Of a stretch of 64,000 nucleotides of DNA, positions 50,642 to 60,031 are shown one piece after another. The stretch's first letter is position 1. Every line of letters starts with the position of its first letter. The translations under genes were made by a program, and so were the position numbers. A model generated the notes under the pieces. It saw only the letters and a list, made by a program, of their open reading frames with translations, was not told the DNA's origin and did not search any database. The stretch is from Marsupella aquatica. Lineage: Eukaryota > Marchantiophyta. Location: NCBI GenBank assembly GCA_973895155.1, contig OZ316892.1:23312001-23376000 (forward strand). Reading direction: 5' to 3'.

Positions 50642-51822
50642 TTGAGAGAGGATTATATCTTATCCTATTGGCCTAGCAAACCTGACATTTGTCTTGTTCA
50701 AACTATTGACAATGTCGACAAGAATATCACTTTTGCACAGGCAATCAATGATCTTGGATGGAGTGCCGCTATGTGTGAAGAATTTGAGTCCCTGCTCAAA
50801 AATGAGACCTGGGATATGGTCCCACTTCCTAAAGGCCAAAAGGCTATTTTTGCTAAGTGGGTGTACAGGGCCAAGCCTCAATTCAATCCAACTCGTCAAC
50901 GACTTAAAGCTCGACTTGTTGCTCATGGGTTTAAACAATGCTATGGCATCAATTTTGAGGATATGTTTTCTCTTGTCGTCAACTGGGCCTCACTTTGTCT
51001 AATTATTGCTCTTGCTGCAGCTCTAGGTTGGAAATTACATCACATGGATGTAATCACCGCATTCCTCAATGGCAAACTCAAGGAACTCATCTACATGCTA
51101 CAGCCCCCAGGTTTTGCAAAACCCGGGTCAGAACACTTGGTTTGTAAACTGAATCGATCAATTTACGGTCTTTAACAATCACCTCGCGCGTGGTATGAAG
51201 AGATGGATGGCTTTCTTTGCAACAACGCTAGATCCGCAGTACGTACAGCGTGCTGACCATAATCTTTACTTCATCCATGATAACGGCAGCATTGTCCTGC
51301 TACTTCTCTTTGTTGATGATCTGCTCCTCATAATTGGTAATGATCCTGCAAAAATCAGTGCAGTGAAGACACAGCTCAGCACCAAATACCACATGAAAGA
51401 CCTTGGGTGTGTCCAACGATACCTTGGGATTGAGTTTGAAAACACTCCTGCTGGCGTCTTCATTCATCAAAACAACTATTGCCACAAATTATTGGCTGAT
51501 TTTGACATGCAGGATTGCAAGCCCGCTGCAGTACCCCTACCGGATGACACTATTCTTACTTCCAACACCTCGATAGCTGACGTCGATGTTACTCATTACT
51601 GTCAAATTGTTGGTAAACTCATCTATCTTGCCAACACTCGACCTGACCTTGCGTACTCAGTCGGGATCCTCAGTCGCTTCATGTCTCGACCTCAGTAGCG
51701 ACACCTTGATGCTGCCCATCATGTTCTTCATTACATAAAGGCTACAACTGATTATGGACTATTCTTTCCGTGCTCTAAAACACTCACCCTTGCAGGCTAC
51801 ACTGATTCTGATCATGTAGCAT
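50642..51822 (+). pseudogene. Copia reverse transcriptase and start of RNase H
   Basis: RVT_2 domain: WDMVPLPKGQKAIFAKWVYR, LKARLVAHGFKQ, LHHMDVITAFLNG, LNRSIYGL, a TAA at 51173, a frameshift, then LLFVDDLLLIIGN (catalytic VDD), YLGIEFENT, GKLIYLANTRPDLAYSVGILSRF, a TAG, and the RNase H opening LAGYTDSDHVAS, which stops at the CACTA element at 51823. The rest of RNase H and the 3' LTR are not found on the other side. Confidence 0.88.
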
Positions 51823-52579
51823 CACTAGTACATTTTATCGCCCTTTTCCGACAGTGAAAGTATCGAAACCCTTCGGCAACTTGCGACCAGATTTTTGGAA
51901 CTTCCGATTACCACAATATCGGTACATGCCATTTTCTGCACATCGGATATAGACCATCGGACAACTATCGGAAACACCGATATTATCTTCATCGGACCAT
52001 CCGTAATCTAAAATATCGGATATTTTACTATCCGATGCCAGAAGTATCGGACCACCACTTTTTCGCCTGTTCTGTTTAGTTCTTGTCCGATTAGTGTCCG
52101 TTGGTTGAAACTTTGGAATATCCAATATTATTAGTATTGCAAGTTCCGATGCGGTAAGATTCGGAAGATCCGAATGTTCTGGAATGGGAAAGTCCAATAC
52201 AAAGTGCATCGGAAGGGCGTGGTTTTGGTTGGATGGAGTGGGATGATTTAAGTATCGGAATGGCATCGGAAAGAGTTCTTTGGGAAGGGGGGATACCACG
52301 CTTATTAGCATATTTAGGGGGTTAGAGTTAGGGTGAGGGTTAGGTGTAGGGGTGTTTTGGAGGCATTTTGGAGCTTATTGAAACAACCATGCAACATAGA
52401 TCTAATTAGAACCCATGCATGGCCAAAAAGGGTACTCAAGCCCCTAAAATGAATATATACATATAGACCCCAATATGTACAAGTGTGATCCACTCGGATC
52501 AAATATATAAGAAATAGCAGCCTGCCCCATATGGTCTACACTTTTTGCCCTAACACACTAGGCCTCTACTCTGCACATG

Positions 52580-53870
52580 CTAGTCAACTATCTGACTTGC
52601 TACCAGCTCAAAATGGAGCATGTCGTCCCTTCCTCTTTTTGGAACGAGTCCGTGGAGGTCGGGGTGGAGAAGCCTCGGTGAATGTGGTCTGGTCCATATT
52701 GGCTTGGTCCAGGTCGTCTGTCCCAAGTGTAGAGGCAACATGAGGAAGTGGACCAACCCCACCACCACCACCATGGGAAGCCCCTGAGCCATGAGTGGGC
52801 ACACCCTCTTCACTACCTCGGCAAGTATGAAAGGAAGCTGTAGGACCCCCCCACTGGTCCCATCGGCAGTAGAACGTCGTGACTCACCACCACCACCACC
52901 ACTCCCTCCTGACTGGCTAGGGGCACCATGACTAGCCGCTGGAGGACCTGAGTGGTGAGAGACCCCACCACCACCGCCTCCACTCCCTCCAGATGTGCCA
53001 AAGGCATGTCCACCACCCCCAATGCTGCCTGCATGCTGAGAGACACCGCCACCACTGCCTGCACTCCCTCCAAACTGGCCAGGGGCATGTCGACCACCCC
53101 CAGTGCTGCCCGCATGTTGAGAGACACCACCACCACTACTTGCACTCCCTCCGGACTGGCCAGGGGCATGTCGACCACCCCTAGTGCTGCCTCCATGGTG
53201 AGAGACTCCACCACCACCGCCTGCACTCCCTCCAGACTGGCCAAGGGCATGTCGACCACTCCCAGTGCTGCCTCCATGGTGAGAGACTCCACCACCACCG
53301 CCTGCACTGACTCCCTCCAGACTGGCCGCCCCCAGTGCGGCCAGAGTGCCAAGACCCTCCACTGTCGGCTGCACTCCCTCCAACCTGGCCACCCCCAGTG
53401 CGGCCAGAGTGGCCAGAGCCTCCAAAGCCACTCCCAACTACGCCTAACTGTTGAGAGCCTCTAGAACACCCTTCCCCGTGGGGCTCTAATTGGCGAGACC
53501 CACCAATAGCATGTTGTGCAACAACATGTCGCGGGCCCTAAGTGTCAGCTCTACCAGCAACCCCTGATTGACGTCGGCCACTAGAACCAACCCCTATGGC
53601 TCTTGACTGGTGTGCGCTAGGGGCCCAACTAGCACCACCTCTGCTGGCCCTACTTCATGACGCTGGAACACCATGATCCTCACCCCATTGAGTCGAGTGG
53701 CGAGGACCACTAACACCGTCCCTAACTGCTCCAGACCGGCGAGATGTGGGTGCGGCCACAATTGCCTCCTCTGGGCCCAACGACTCTGCATCTGAATCGT
53801 CCGCCCTTGAGCCCTCCTCCGAGTCCTCACCCTCCGACCCCTCCTCCTCTGAGCCCTACATATATCCAAC
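52580..53870 (-). pseudogene. Gly/Ser/His-rich frame inside the CACTA element
   Basis: Minus strand. An acidic start (SEGEDSEEGSRADDSDAES) leads into GVSHHGGSTGGGRHAPGQSGG repeats and a basic end (PPRPPRTRSKKRKGRHAP, nuclear-signal-like). The frame changes and several stops interrupt it. No known domain. Probably a decayed accessory ORF of the transposon. Confidence 0.4.
52955..53340. repeat. 81-bp minisatellite, about five units
   Basis: The anchor gagagac recurs at about 52955, 53036, 53117, 53198 and 53279, a strict period of 81, i.e. 27 codons. It therefore keeps several frames open on both strands. Confidence 0.9.
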
Positions 53871-54562
53871 TAGCAATCCAGTTAGTGTATGCTCCATCTT
53901 ACCACAAAATTTTCATCAACCAATTAAGACATTGCATTCAGAGGATTGTCCATACCGAACCCAACTCCTCCTCCATGTGAATCTTGAGAGCTCGCGGTCC
54001 GTGCTTCTTAGCCAACTCCCTCTCGTCTAGTAAGATCGGCCGCCCATGCTCACGCTCCTACACCCCACACAAAATGGCCCCAACATCAAATTGTCCCCCA
54101 TTAGTCCCTCCCTATCACACCCCAAGTAGTCCCACATCCTCACACCCCCGAATACATGTACAATGGCCTTTGGATCCTACTAACAAATCTACCAAGGATT
54201 ACCGATAAAAATTCAAATTATTCGATTACCCAAGTATCGGACCCCTCGTGCTAAAATATCGGACACATTGTCCGAATGTTGATCCGATACTGATACTATC
54301 GGATCATAATCAGACCCCAATTTCAAAAAAAGGTGTGATAACACTTCCGATTATGGGTCCGATACCGATAGAATTGGACCGGTATCGGAAAGACGGCCCA
54401 GGAAAGAAAAAATACAGTGCCGAGAGTGGGCCTGACTTGCAGGTCTCACCTCGACAATAAGAAGGGACTAGCTTTGGGTCGGGGCTCTTTAGGCATACAC
54501 AAGCCTCAGGTGATCAGGCAAATTGAGGTGAGGAGCTTGGACAGAGGAGGGGGAGTACTTAC

Positions 54563-55965
54563 AAACTCTGCCTTGAGACGCTGCGACCCACCTTGCCCCA
54601 TCCGGTGAGTGATTACTGGCCTATTGTCAACTTGAAGCAATGCTTTCAGGATTTGTGAGGGAGGGTCTCCAAGCTGAACTGATCTTGCTTCCCAATGCTG
54701 TAGGTTGCTCTGAGCATGGCGGGTGTCAACAGTCTCCCCTGCTTGGGCCTTGGTGGCAAGCTCTTCTAATTCGGCCTGCTAGTACCGTCTTGCCTGCCAA
54801 GCTCGAACTTGTAGCTCGGTCTCGATCCAAGCTGCCCGGGAAGCTGCCCATACATCTGGTGGTAGATCAACTGGGCACCCCCTCTGCCTGATCACCTCCT
54901 CATTTTCCTTGCATTCACCAAGGTATTTCTTGAGCTTCTCCCTGACATGGTTCCTTCTGTCTGCAAGTGAGAGGCTGATTTTTTGATTCAAGAACCTGTC
55001 ATCAAGGAATGATCCATTGGAAAACCTCTCCTTTACCTGCTCACAAACTCTGAATTTCTCCTGTTCATTTTGCTTCCCCCAGTAGTCTAACACCCCAAAA
55101 TGGGATCTAAGTACCTGCCCAAGCTGACTCCTGAAGAGATTATAGCTCTTGGCCCTAGGAGCTCCTCCACTATTCAAAAACAGCTTTGGCCGCTTGCTTT
55201 GCTCCTCTGCTTGCTGTTTCTCCTCCTCTGCTCTCTTCCTCTCTGCAGCCCGTGCTTCTTTACACAGGGCTTTCTCTCTCTGTCTTGGTGAGAGGGCCTC
55301 CGCGGGGATGCTCCGCTTCTCATCCCTTCACTTCCTCTTCTTTTCTTTCTCCCTCTGCTGCCTTTCCTCGAATGCTTTCTCAGCTTCTGAAATAATTGTG
55401 CCCTTTGAAGAGTCAATCAATCCCTGTGTCAAAGCAGCAACATCAATCTATTCATTAAAAGTGAATTATTATTGAATTTATGAACATTTGGGCAATAGAA
55501 AGTGTACATTTGGCCTTCAAAAAATGTACAATTAGGCAAGAAACAAAGTTGATGGCCATCACATGTAACACCATGTTCATCCTTTGTAAATGAACTAGGA
55601 TGAAACTCCTTCTAGTCAAGATCATTTTTGTCACCTCAAGTTTACAATTGATCATTTAGGTGTGGAGTATTCTACCATAGTGTACCTTTTGGGTTTAAAA
55701 AGTGTATATTTAGAGACCAAATAGTGAACATTTAGAGGCCTAAAAGTGAACAAAATAAAATACACTTTTAATGAATAGGGTGATCAACCTGTTGTGCAAC
55801 TTCTATTGAGAGCCCTATTTGCGTTTGAAAAATGGCTGTCATAATGTCTCCAAAGTTTTGAGATGGCCCGGCTCCATCTCCTGCAGATCCTCCGGCTCCC
55901 CCGGCTGCTCCGGCTCCCCCGGCTCCACCTCCTGCCCCTCCTGCCCCTCCATTGTTCCCCTCCAT
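54563..55965 (-). pseudogene. Transposon ORF (plant-transposase-associated type), two stops
   Basis: Two exons splice in phase: 55965-55789 (ATG, MEGNNGGAGGAGG, Gly-rich, ending EVAQQ) and 55447-54563 (IDVAALTQGLI onward, ending LKAEF before gtaagt). The second holds a coiled Lys/Glu/Gln segment, RSHFGVLDYWGK, RRNHVREKLKKYL and CPVDLPPDVWAASRAAW, the R..H..K......PP..W pattern of the plant Ptta/En-Spm transposase-associated family; that assignment is inference. Stops at 55330-55328 (TGA) and 54781-54779 (TAG) make it a relic. Confidence 0.55.
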
Positions 55966-55970
55966 AGCCA

Positions 55971-55983
55971 CACTAGTAGAAAT
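55971..55983 (+). other. CACTA-like transposon end (putative)
   Basis: CACTAGTAGAAAT, sharing 12 bases with 47982. It abuts the start codon region of the ORF at 55965 on the other strand. No partner end found. Confidence 0.35.
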
Positions 55984-56214
55984 TGGGGCAATTTAGACCA
56001 AACCTTATAGGACTAAGGCCACTAAGTCCTTTTTGGCAACCTTAAATGACTCGAAACCATTGCCACAGTTCACATGAACACTACAAGAGACTGTGAGTGC
56101 TTTTTGGTTTTGGATAAGACTATGAAAAATTGTACCCTACTTTGAGAATGTATGAACACTCTAGCACATGATGGGTTGTAGGGTTTAGTTGTGGGCTTTA
56201 ATTTGATAATGGGC

Positions 56215-56795
56215 ATATGGGGGGGGGGGGGTGTTGCACAATTCATTTGACGACCTCTTTACCAACATCCCGCTAACTTGAACACGTACAAACGGCGTAA
56301 ATGTTCAAATTCCCTAATTTTGAATATACTCCATAGTGGGTTTGGGGGGGTTTAGGGCTCAAGGGTGGGCCGGTTACATGTGAAGGGTGTGGGGGGTCAC
56401 CACTAAAGGGGTTTAGGGGGGTTTATATGCCAAGGGTGGGCCGGTTAGGTCTCAAGGGGGTGGGGGTCAGTAAAGGGGGTTGTCCAGCCAGAGAACACTC
56501 AATTGAAATAGTGACGCAGCGATGTAGGGTAAACGAATACGGACCGTGGACCCTAACTTGTTTGCTGCCTTGGGAGGATCTGGAGAGCTGGAGGCGACAT
56601 GCTTCATTGATCCTGAGCTTGCAAGTGGCGCTCTAAACCGGCCCCTGGCATTGCAAAGACAGTCTGGCCACAGTCGAGTTGTCAAGACGTTTAGGCGGTT
56701 TATATGTCAAGGCGTGGGGGTGGCTGGGTTTTCACTAAAGGGGGTTTAGGGGGGGTTTACATGTCAAGGGTGGGGGGTTTAGGGTTAAACCACAA
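56215..56795. repeat. G-rich degenerate repeats with GGGTTTAGGGGG
   Basis: Units of about 65-75 bases built from aaaggggg, tttaggggggtttacatgtcaaggg and tgggccggtt, broken by a unique segment at about 56480-56680. A 13-base run of G lies at about 56220. The TTTAGGG core is like the plant telomere repeat but is not in tandem. Confidence 0.75.
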
Positions 56796-56899
56796 CTCGG
56801 GGTATATAATGACCCCGAGCCCTGCCCGAGCGCGTGCCACTCTGCCCGCTGGGTCAGCGGCCAGTTCTCCCCCGGAGGACTAACCCAGCGTTAGTAGGG

Positions 56900-57990
56900 C
56901 CACCTCCCCACCAGCCCTAGAGCCCTCGGTTGCCCCTGTGAGCTGCTGCCTGCCTCGCCCTCCGCTGCCCCTACAAGCTTCTGCCTGCCTCACCCTCCGC
57001 TGCCCCTGCAAGCTGCTGCCTGCCTGCCTCGCCCTCGGCTGCCCCTGCGATCTATTGCCTGCCTGCCTTGCCCTCCCCTCCTCCTACGAGCTGCTGCATC
57101 CTCGGCCTCCTCTTGCGAGCTGCTACTCTGCTTCTCTGTTGCATGTCTCTCCCTCTACCTTTGAGCTTATGGCTGCCATAGCCAGCCACTGACTGCCGCT
57201 GCTTGCTGCGCCCTTGGCTTCCCCTGCTTGTTGTGCCATCGGCTGCCCTTGCTCGCTTTTGCTCACTCCTCAGCTGTTGCTGAATCGATTTGCTACCGGC
57301 TGTTGCTCGTTGCTTCCTCGGCTGATGCTGCTTCAACTCACTACACCTTCAACTCGCTGCTGAAGCTTGCTGCTGAAGCTCGCTGCTGCCTCGTTGCTGC
57401 CTCGGCTGTTGCTGCTGAAGCTGAAGTTTGCTGCTGCCTCGGCTGAAGGTCGCTACTGCCTTGCTGCTGCCTTGGCTGTTGCCTTGGCTGTTGCTGCTGA
57501 AGTTGAAGGTTGCTGCTTCAACTCACTGCACCTTCCCAGCTGAATGTGTGCGCTCCTCCCTTCGACCTTACGGCTGCCATAGCCAGCCACTGTCTGCCGC
57601 TGCTTGTTGCGCCCTCGGCTGCCCCTGCTTGTTGTGCCATCGGCTGCCCTTGCTTGCTTTTGCTCACTCCTTGGCGTTGCTGAATCGATTTGCTACCGGT
57701 TGTTGCTTGTTGCTTCTTCGGCTGATGCTGCTTCAACTTGCTGCACCTTCTACTTGCTGATAAAGCTCGTTGCTGCCTCGTTGCTGCCTCAGCTATTGCT
57801 CCCTTGGCTGTTGCTCCCTCGGCTGAAGCTCGCTGCTGCCTCGGCTGTTGCTGCTGAAGCTGAAGCTCGCTGCTTCAACTCGCATCTTCCTCCCAGCTGA
57901 AAGTGTGCCCCAAATTGTTGTTGCCTCGGTCCAAGCTCGCTGATCTTGCTGAAGCTTGCTCACTGCTGCCTTGGTTTCCCTCACCAACCT
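56900..57990. repeat. CTGCTGCC low-complexity region with a 400-bp-spaced direct repeat
   Basis: Built from ctgctgcctcggctgttgctgctgaagct units. Segment 57172-57350 recurs at 57572-57750 with offset 400-401 (shared ccatcggctgcccttgct, gaatcgatttgctaccgg). Open frames on both strands follow from the triplet repeat. Confidence 0.8.
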
Positions 57991-58544
57991 AGATCGCTGC
58001 TAAAGCTTGCTCACTGCTGCAGGTCAAGGGTCGCTCGCTCCATTCCTCAAGCTCCTTGTTCATGTCATTGTGCCCACATTCAATGTTGAGGATAGAGGTG
58101 TTTTTCCAGCTTCAGGTTCACCAGGGAAGCTCCAACTCACTGGTCTTTTCTCCTCCTTGTTTACATTGTATAACATTCGATTAGGAGTCTGTTGATCTCG
58201 GCCTCATTGTGCTGTTGCGAGTTGGTAGCCCTTTTGCCCGAGTTTGTGTTGGGTTTTTTTGCTGCTGCTGTGAGCTTAGGCATTTCTACTGGAGTTTCAA
58301 CTACGATTTTGTTGTTGTTACTCTTAGTCTCACTGTACTCCCAGTCTCCACTGACAGTGATTTTCTGGGCTCTCGACATCCATTTTGGCTCACATCCACG
58401 TTTGAGCGAACTTCCTAATCAAATTTGCTAGCGAATTTCTTCTCTGCTGCCATATTGTGATTGCAATGTCAAGTTTCGAGCAATATGAGAATGTTGGGCA
58501 GCAACAGCATATGTGATATGTGACTGTTGCATTTTATCAGGAAC

Positions 58545-58943
58545 ATGGCACCAATGAGAAAGCTGAGAGCCACATTGACTGAACGTGACAATGGGAGCTA
58601 CATCTTGAGTTGGCAGGATCCTACTGATGTTGACAATGCTCCACCCGTTGTCCGGATTGTTACATTGGAACAAGTCCAAGCTACATTTCCAGAGTTCTGC
58701 ACTACAATTTCAGAGTGTCATGTGGATCTCAATCCTGCAGTCCCGATTGAACAGTTTATCATGTGCGCAGCATACAGTTATGCTGAAACTATCATGAGAA
58801 GGAAAAGATATCAGGTCTACACTCACTTGGCTTATGTAGCTGGGTTTTCTGATACAACCAAGTTTCCTGAAGCTGTTGAAGCTTGTGTGAAGGCAACTTG
58901 GCATGATGAAGGGGAGGAATTTGTAGGATTTATCCCAAATTAG
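58545..58943 (+). CDS. Unknown 132-residue protein
   Basis: Uninterrupted frame from ATG 58545 (MAPMRKLRATLTERDNGSY), just after an acceptor-like atcag, to a TAG. Composition is that of a soluble mixed alpha/beta protein (LEQVQATFPEFCTTISECHV, EQFIMCAAYSYAETIMRRKRY, EAVEACVKATWHDEGEEFVGF). I do not recognise the family. An AATAAA lies 60 bases after the stop, followed at once by the tRNA-like pair. It converges with the transposase gene at 60-62 kb and may belong to the same element. Confidence 0.5.
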   Translation: MAPMRKLRATLTERDNGSYILSWQDPTDVDNAPPVVRIVTLEQVQATFPEFCTTISECHVDLNPAVPIEQFIMCAAYSYAETIMRRKRYQVYTHLAYVAGFSDTTKFPEAVEACVKATWHDEGEEFVGFIPN

Positions 58944-59023
58944 GAGTAGATAGGCTTCTGCTATGTTTCACTGTTGTTTGAAATTTTTGTGAAGAGCTAC
59001 TAATAAACTTTTTGCAGAGTATA

Positions 59024-59070
59024 ACTCCTGCTGGTTGGCAGCGGAAGGGGTTCAATTCCCCTTGGGAGTA
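59024..59070 (+). ncRNA. tRNA-like fold, copy 1
   Basis: 47 nt. ACTCCTG pairs with TGGGAGT (seven pairs, two of them G-T) like an acceptor stem. GCTG..CAGC makes a short D-like arm with GG in the loop. AGGGG-TTCAATT-CCCCT is a perfect five-pair T-arm with consensus TTCRANY loop, followed directly by the seven-base 3' acceptor strand and an A, as in a tRNA. The anticodon arm is missing. Whether it is transcribed is unknown. Confidence 0.5.
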
Positions 59071-59081
59071 CATGCAGTAGA

Positions 59082-59128
59082 ACTCCTGCTGGTTGGCAGC
59101 AGAAGGGGTTCAATTCCCCTTGGGAGTA
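59082..59128 (+). ncRNA. tRNA-like fold, copy 2
   Basis: Same 47-nt fold, 58 bases after copy 1 and differing by one base in the D-like arm. All stem pairs are kept. Confidence 0.5.
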
Positions 59129-59274
59129 CATGCGTTACAATACCATAAAAGTTCCCTTGGGATGTGTCCATATTCAATGAAATCAAAATGAACAAGGTTG
59201 CCAAAGGGACTCAAATGATTACTATCTCTCAAAGCTGTTTTTTGTTGTCATATGTCATTCAATAACCACAAACT

Positions 59275-59720
59275 TTACTCATTCCCTCACTTGGTTCAAG
59301 TCCTAAAGTTTTATCATTCCCTCACTTGGTGGTCAAGTTATAAGATTGTCTGGCCACGAATGAAAAAACTTGACAATTTTTTTTTTATAAAAGTGTGAAA
59401 AGTTATGAACTTTTCACATTCACTCACTTGGTGCTAAGGTTATAAGATTTTTTGGGCCACGGCATGAAAAAACCAAACTACAAAGATAATCATTCCCTCA
59501 CTTGGTGCTCAAGTTATAAGAGTTTTTGGGCCACAGCATGAAAAAACAAGACTACAAAGATAATTTATAAAAGTGTGAAAATTTGGCATAGCACTCCAGG
59601 TGTTTGTAATAGTGTACCCCCCCAAGCAGGTTTGCTAACCCTACCCAAAAAGGTTGGAATACAAGTGGTTTGCTAACCCTATCCAAAAAGGGTGGAATAC
59701 AAGTCATGCCAGGTCTCAGC
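59275..59720. repeat. Short direct repeats (ATTCCCTCACTTGGT and others)
   Basis: attccctcacttggt...aagttataagattttt...ggccac...atgaaaaaac recurs four times with drift. A second repeat, ggtttgctaaccctacccaaaaaggttggaatacaagt, occurs twice at about 59629 and 59668. Confidence 0.75.
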
Positions 59721-60031
59721 CCTCCTCAAGGAATCACCCCTGCAATAGTAAACAATAAATTAGAATTGAGGTACTTTCACACTACAATGAATTGTTTCCA
59801 AAAAGATTGAGTCACAACTTTTCACTTACCTGAGGTATGTTAGCTGAGGTCATATATGGAGGTGTGACTCCATATGTACGCTGACCTTATATAGAGACAC
59901 TACTTGGGTGGTAATGTTTGAGCAACCAGGATCATCCTGCCAAAAAAACTCATTGTAATTAGAATTACCATGAGCATAGAGTTTTCTTACATTTTATGTT
60001 GGCAATCATATTTATAGAGCAGTGTGTTACC

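Larger units (their letters stand above)
51823..54419. mobile_element. CACTA-like transposon, non-autonomous, ~2.6 kb
   Basis: Left end CACTAGTACATTTTATCG at 51823; right end ...aaaaaatacagtg at 54419, inverted CACTGTATTTTTT. Both ends carry dense subterminal copies of TATCGGA/TCCGATA (51.84-52.27 and 54.22-54.39 kb), the hallmark of CACTA elements. Flanking 3-mers (cat, ccg) do not match, so the insertion may have been followed by rearrangement. No transposase domain inside, only a Gly/Ser/His-rich frame. Confidence 0.75.

Noticed and set aside
56215-56795. Interstitial telomere array
   Set aside because: TTTAGGG cores are embedded in longer units and are not in tandem.
57052-57990. Gln/Ala/Leu-rich frames on both strands
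   Set aside because: By-products of CTG/CCT triplet repeats.
59024-59128. Two ordinary tRNA genes
   Set aside because: There is no anticodon arm between the D-like arm and the T-arm; reported instead as tRNA-like folds.
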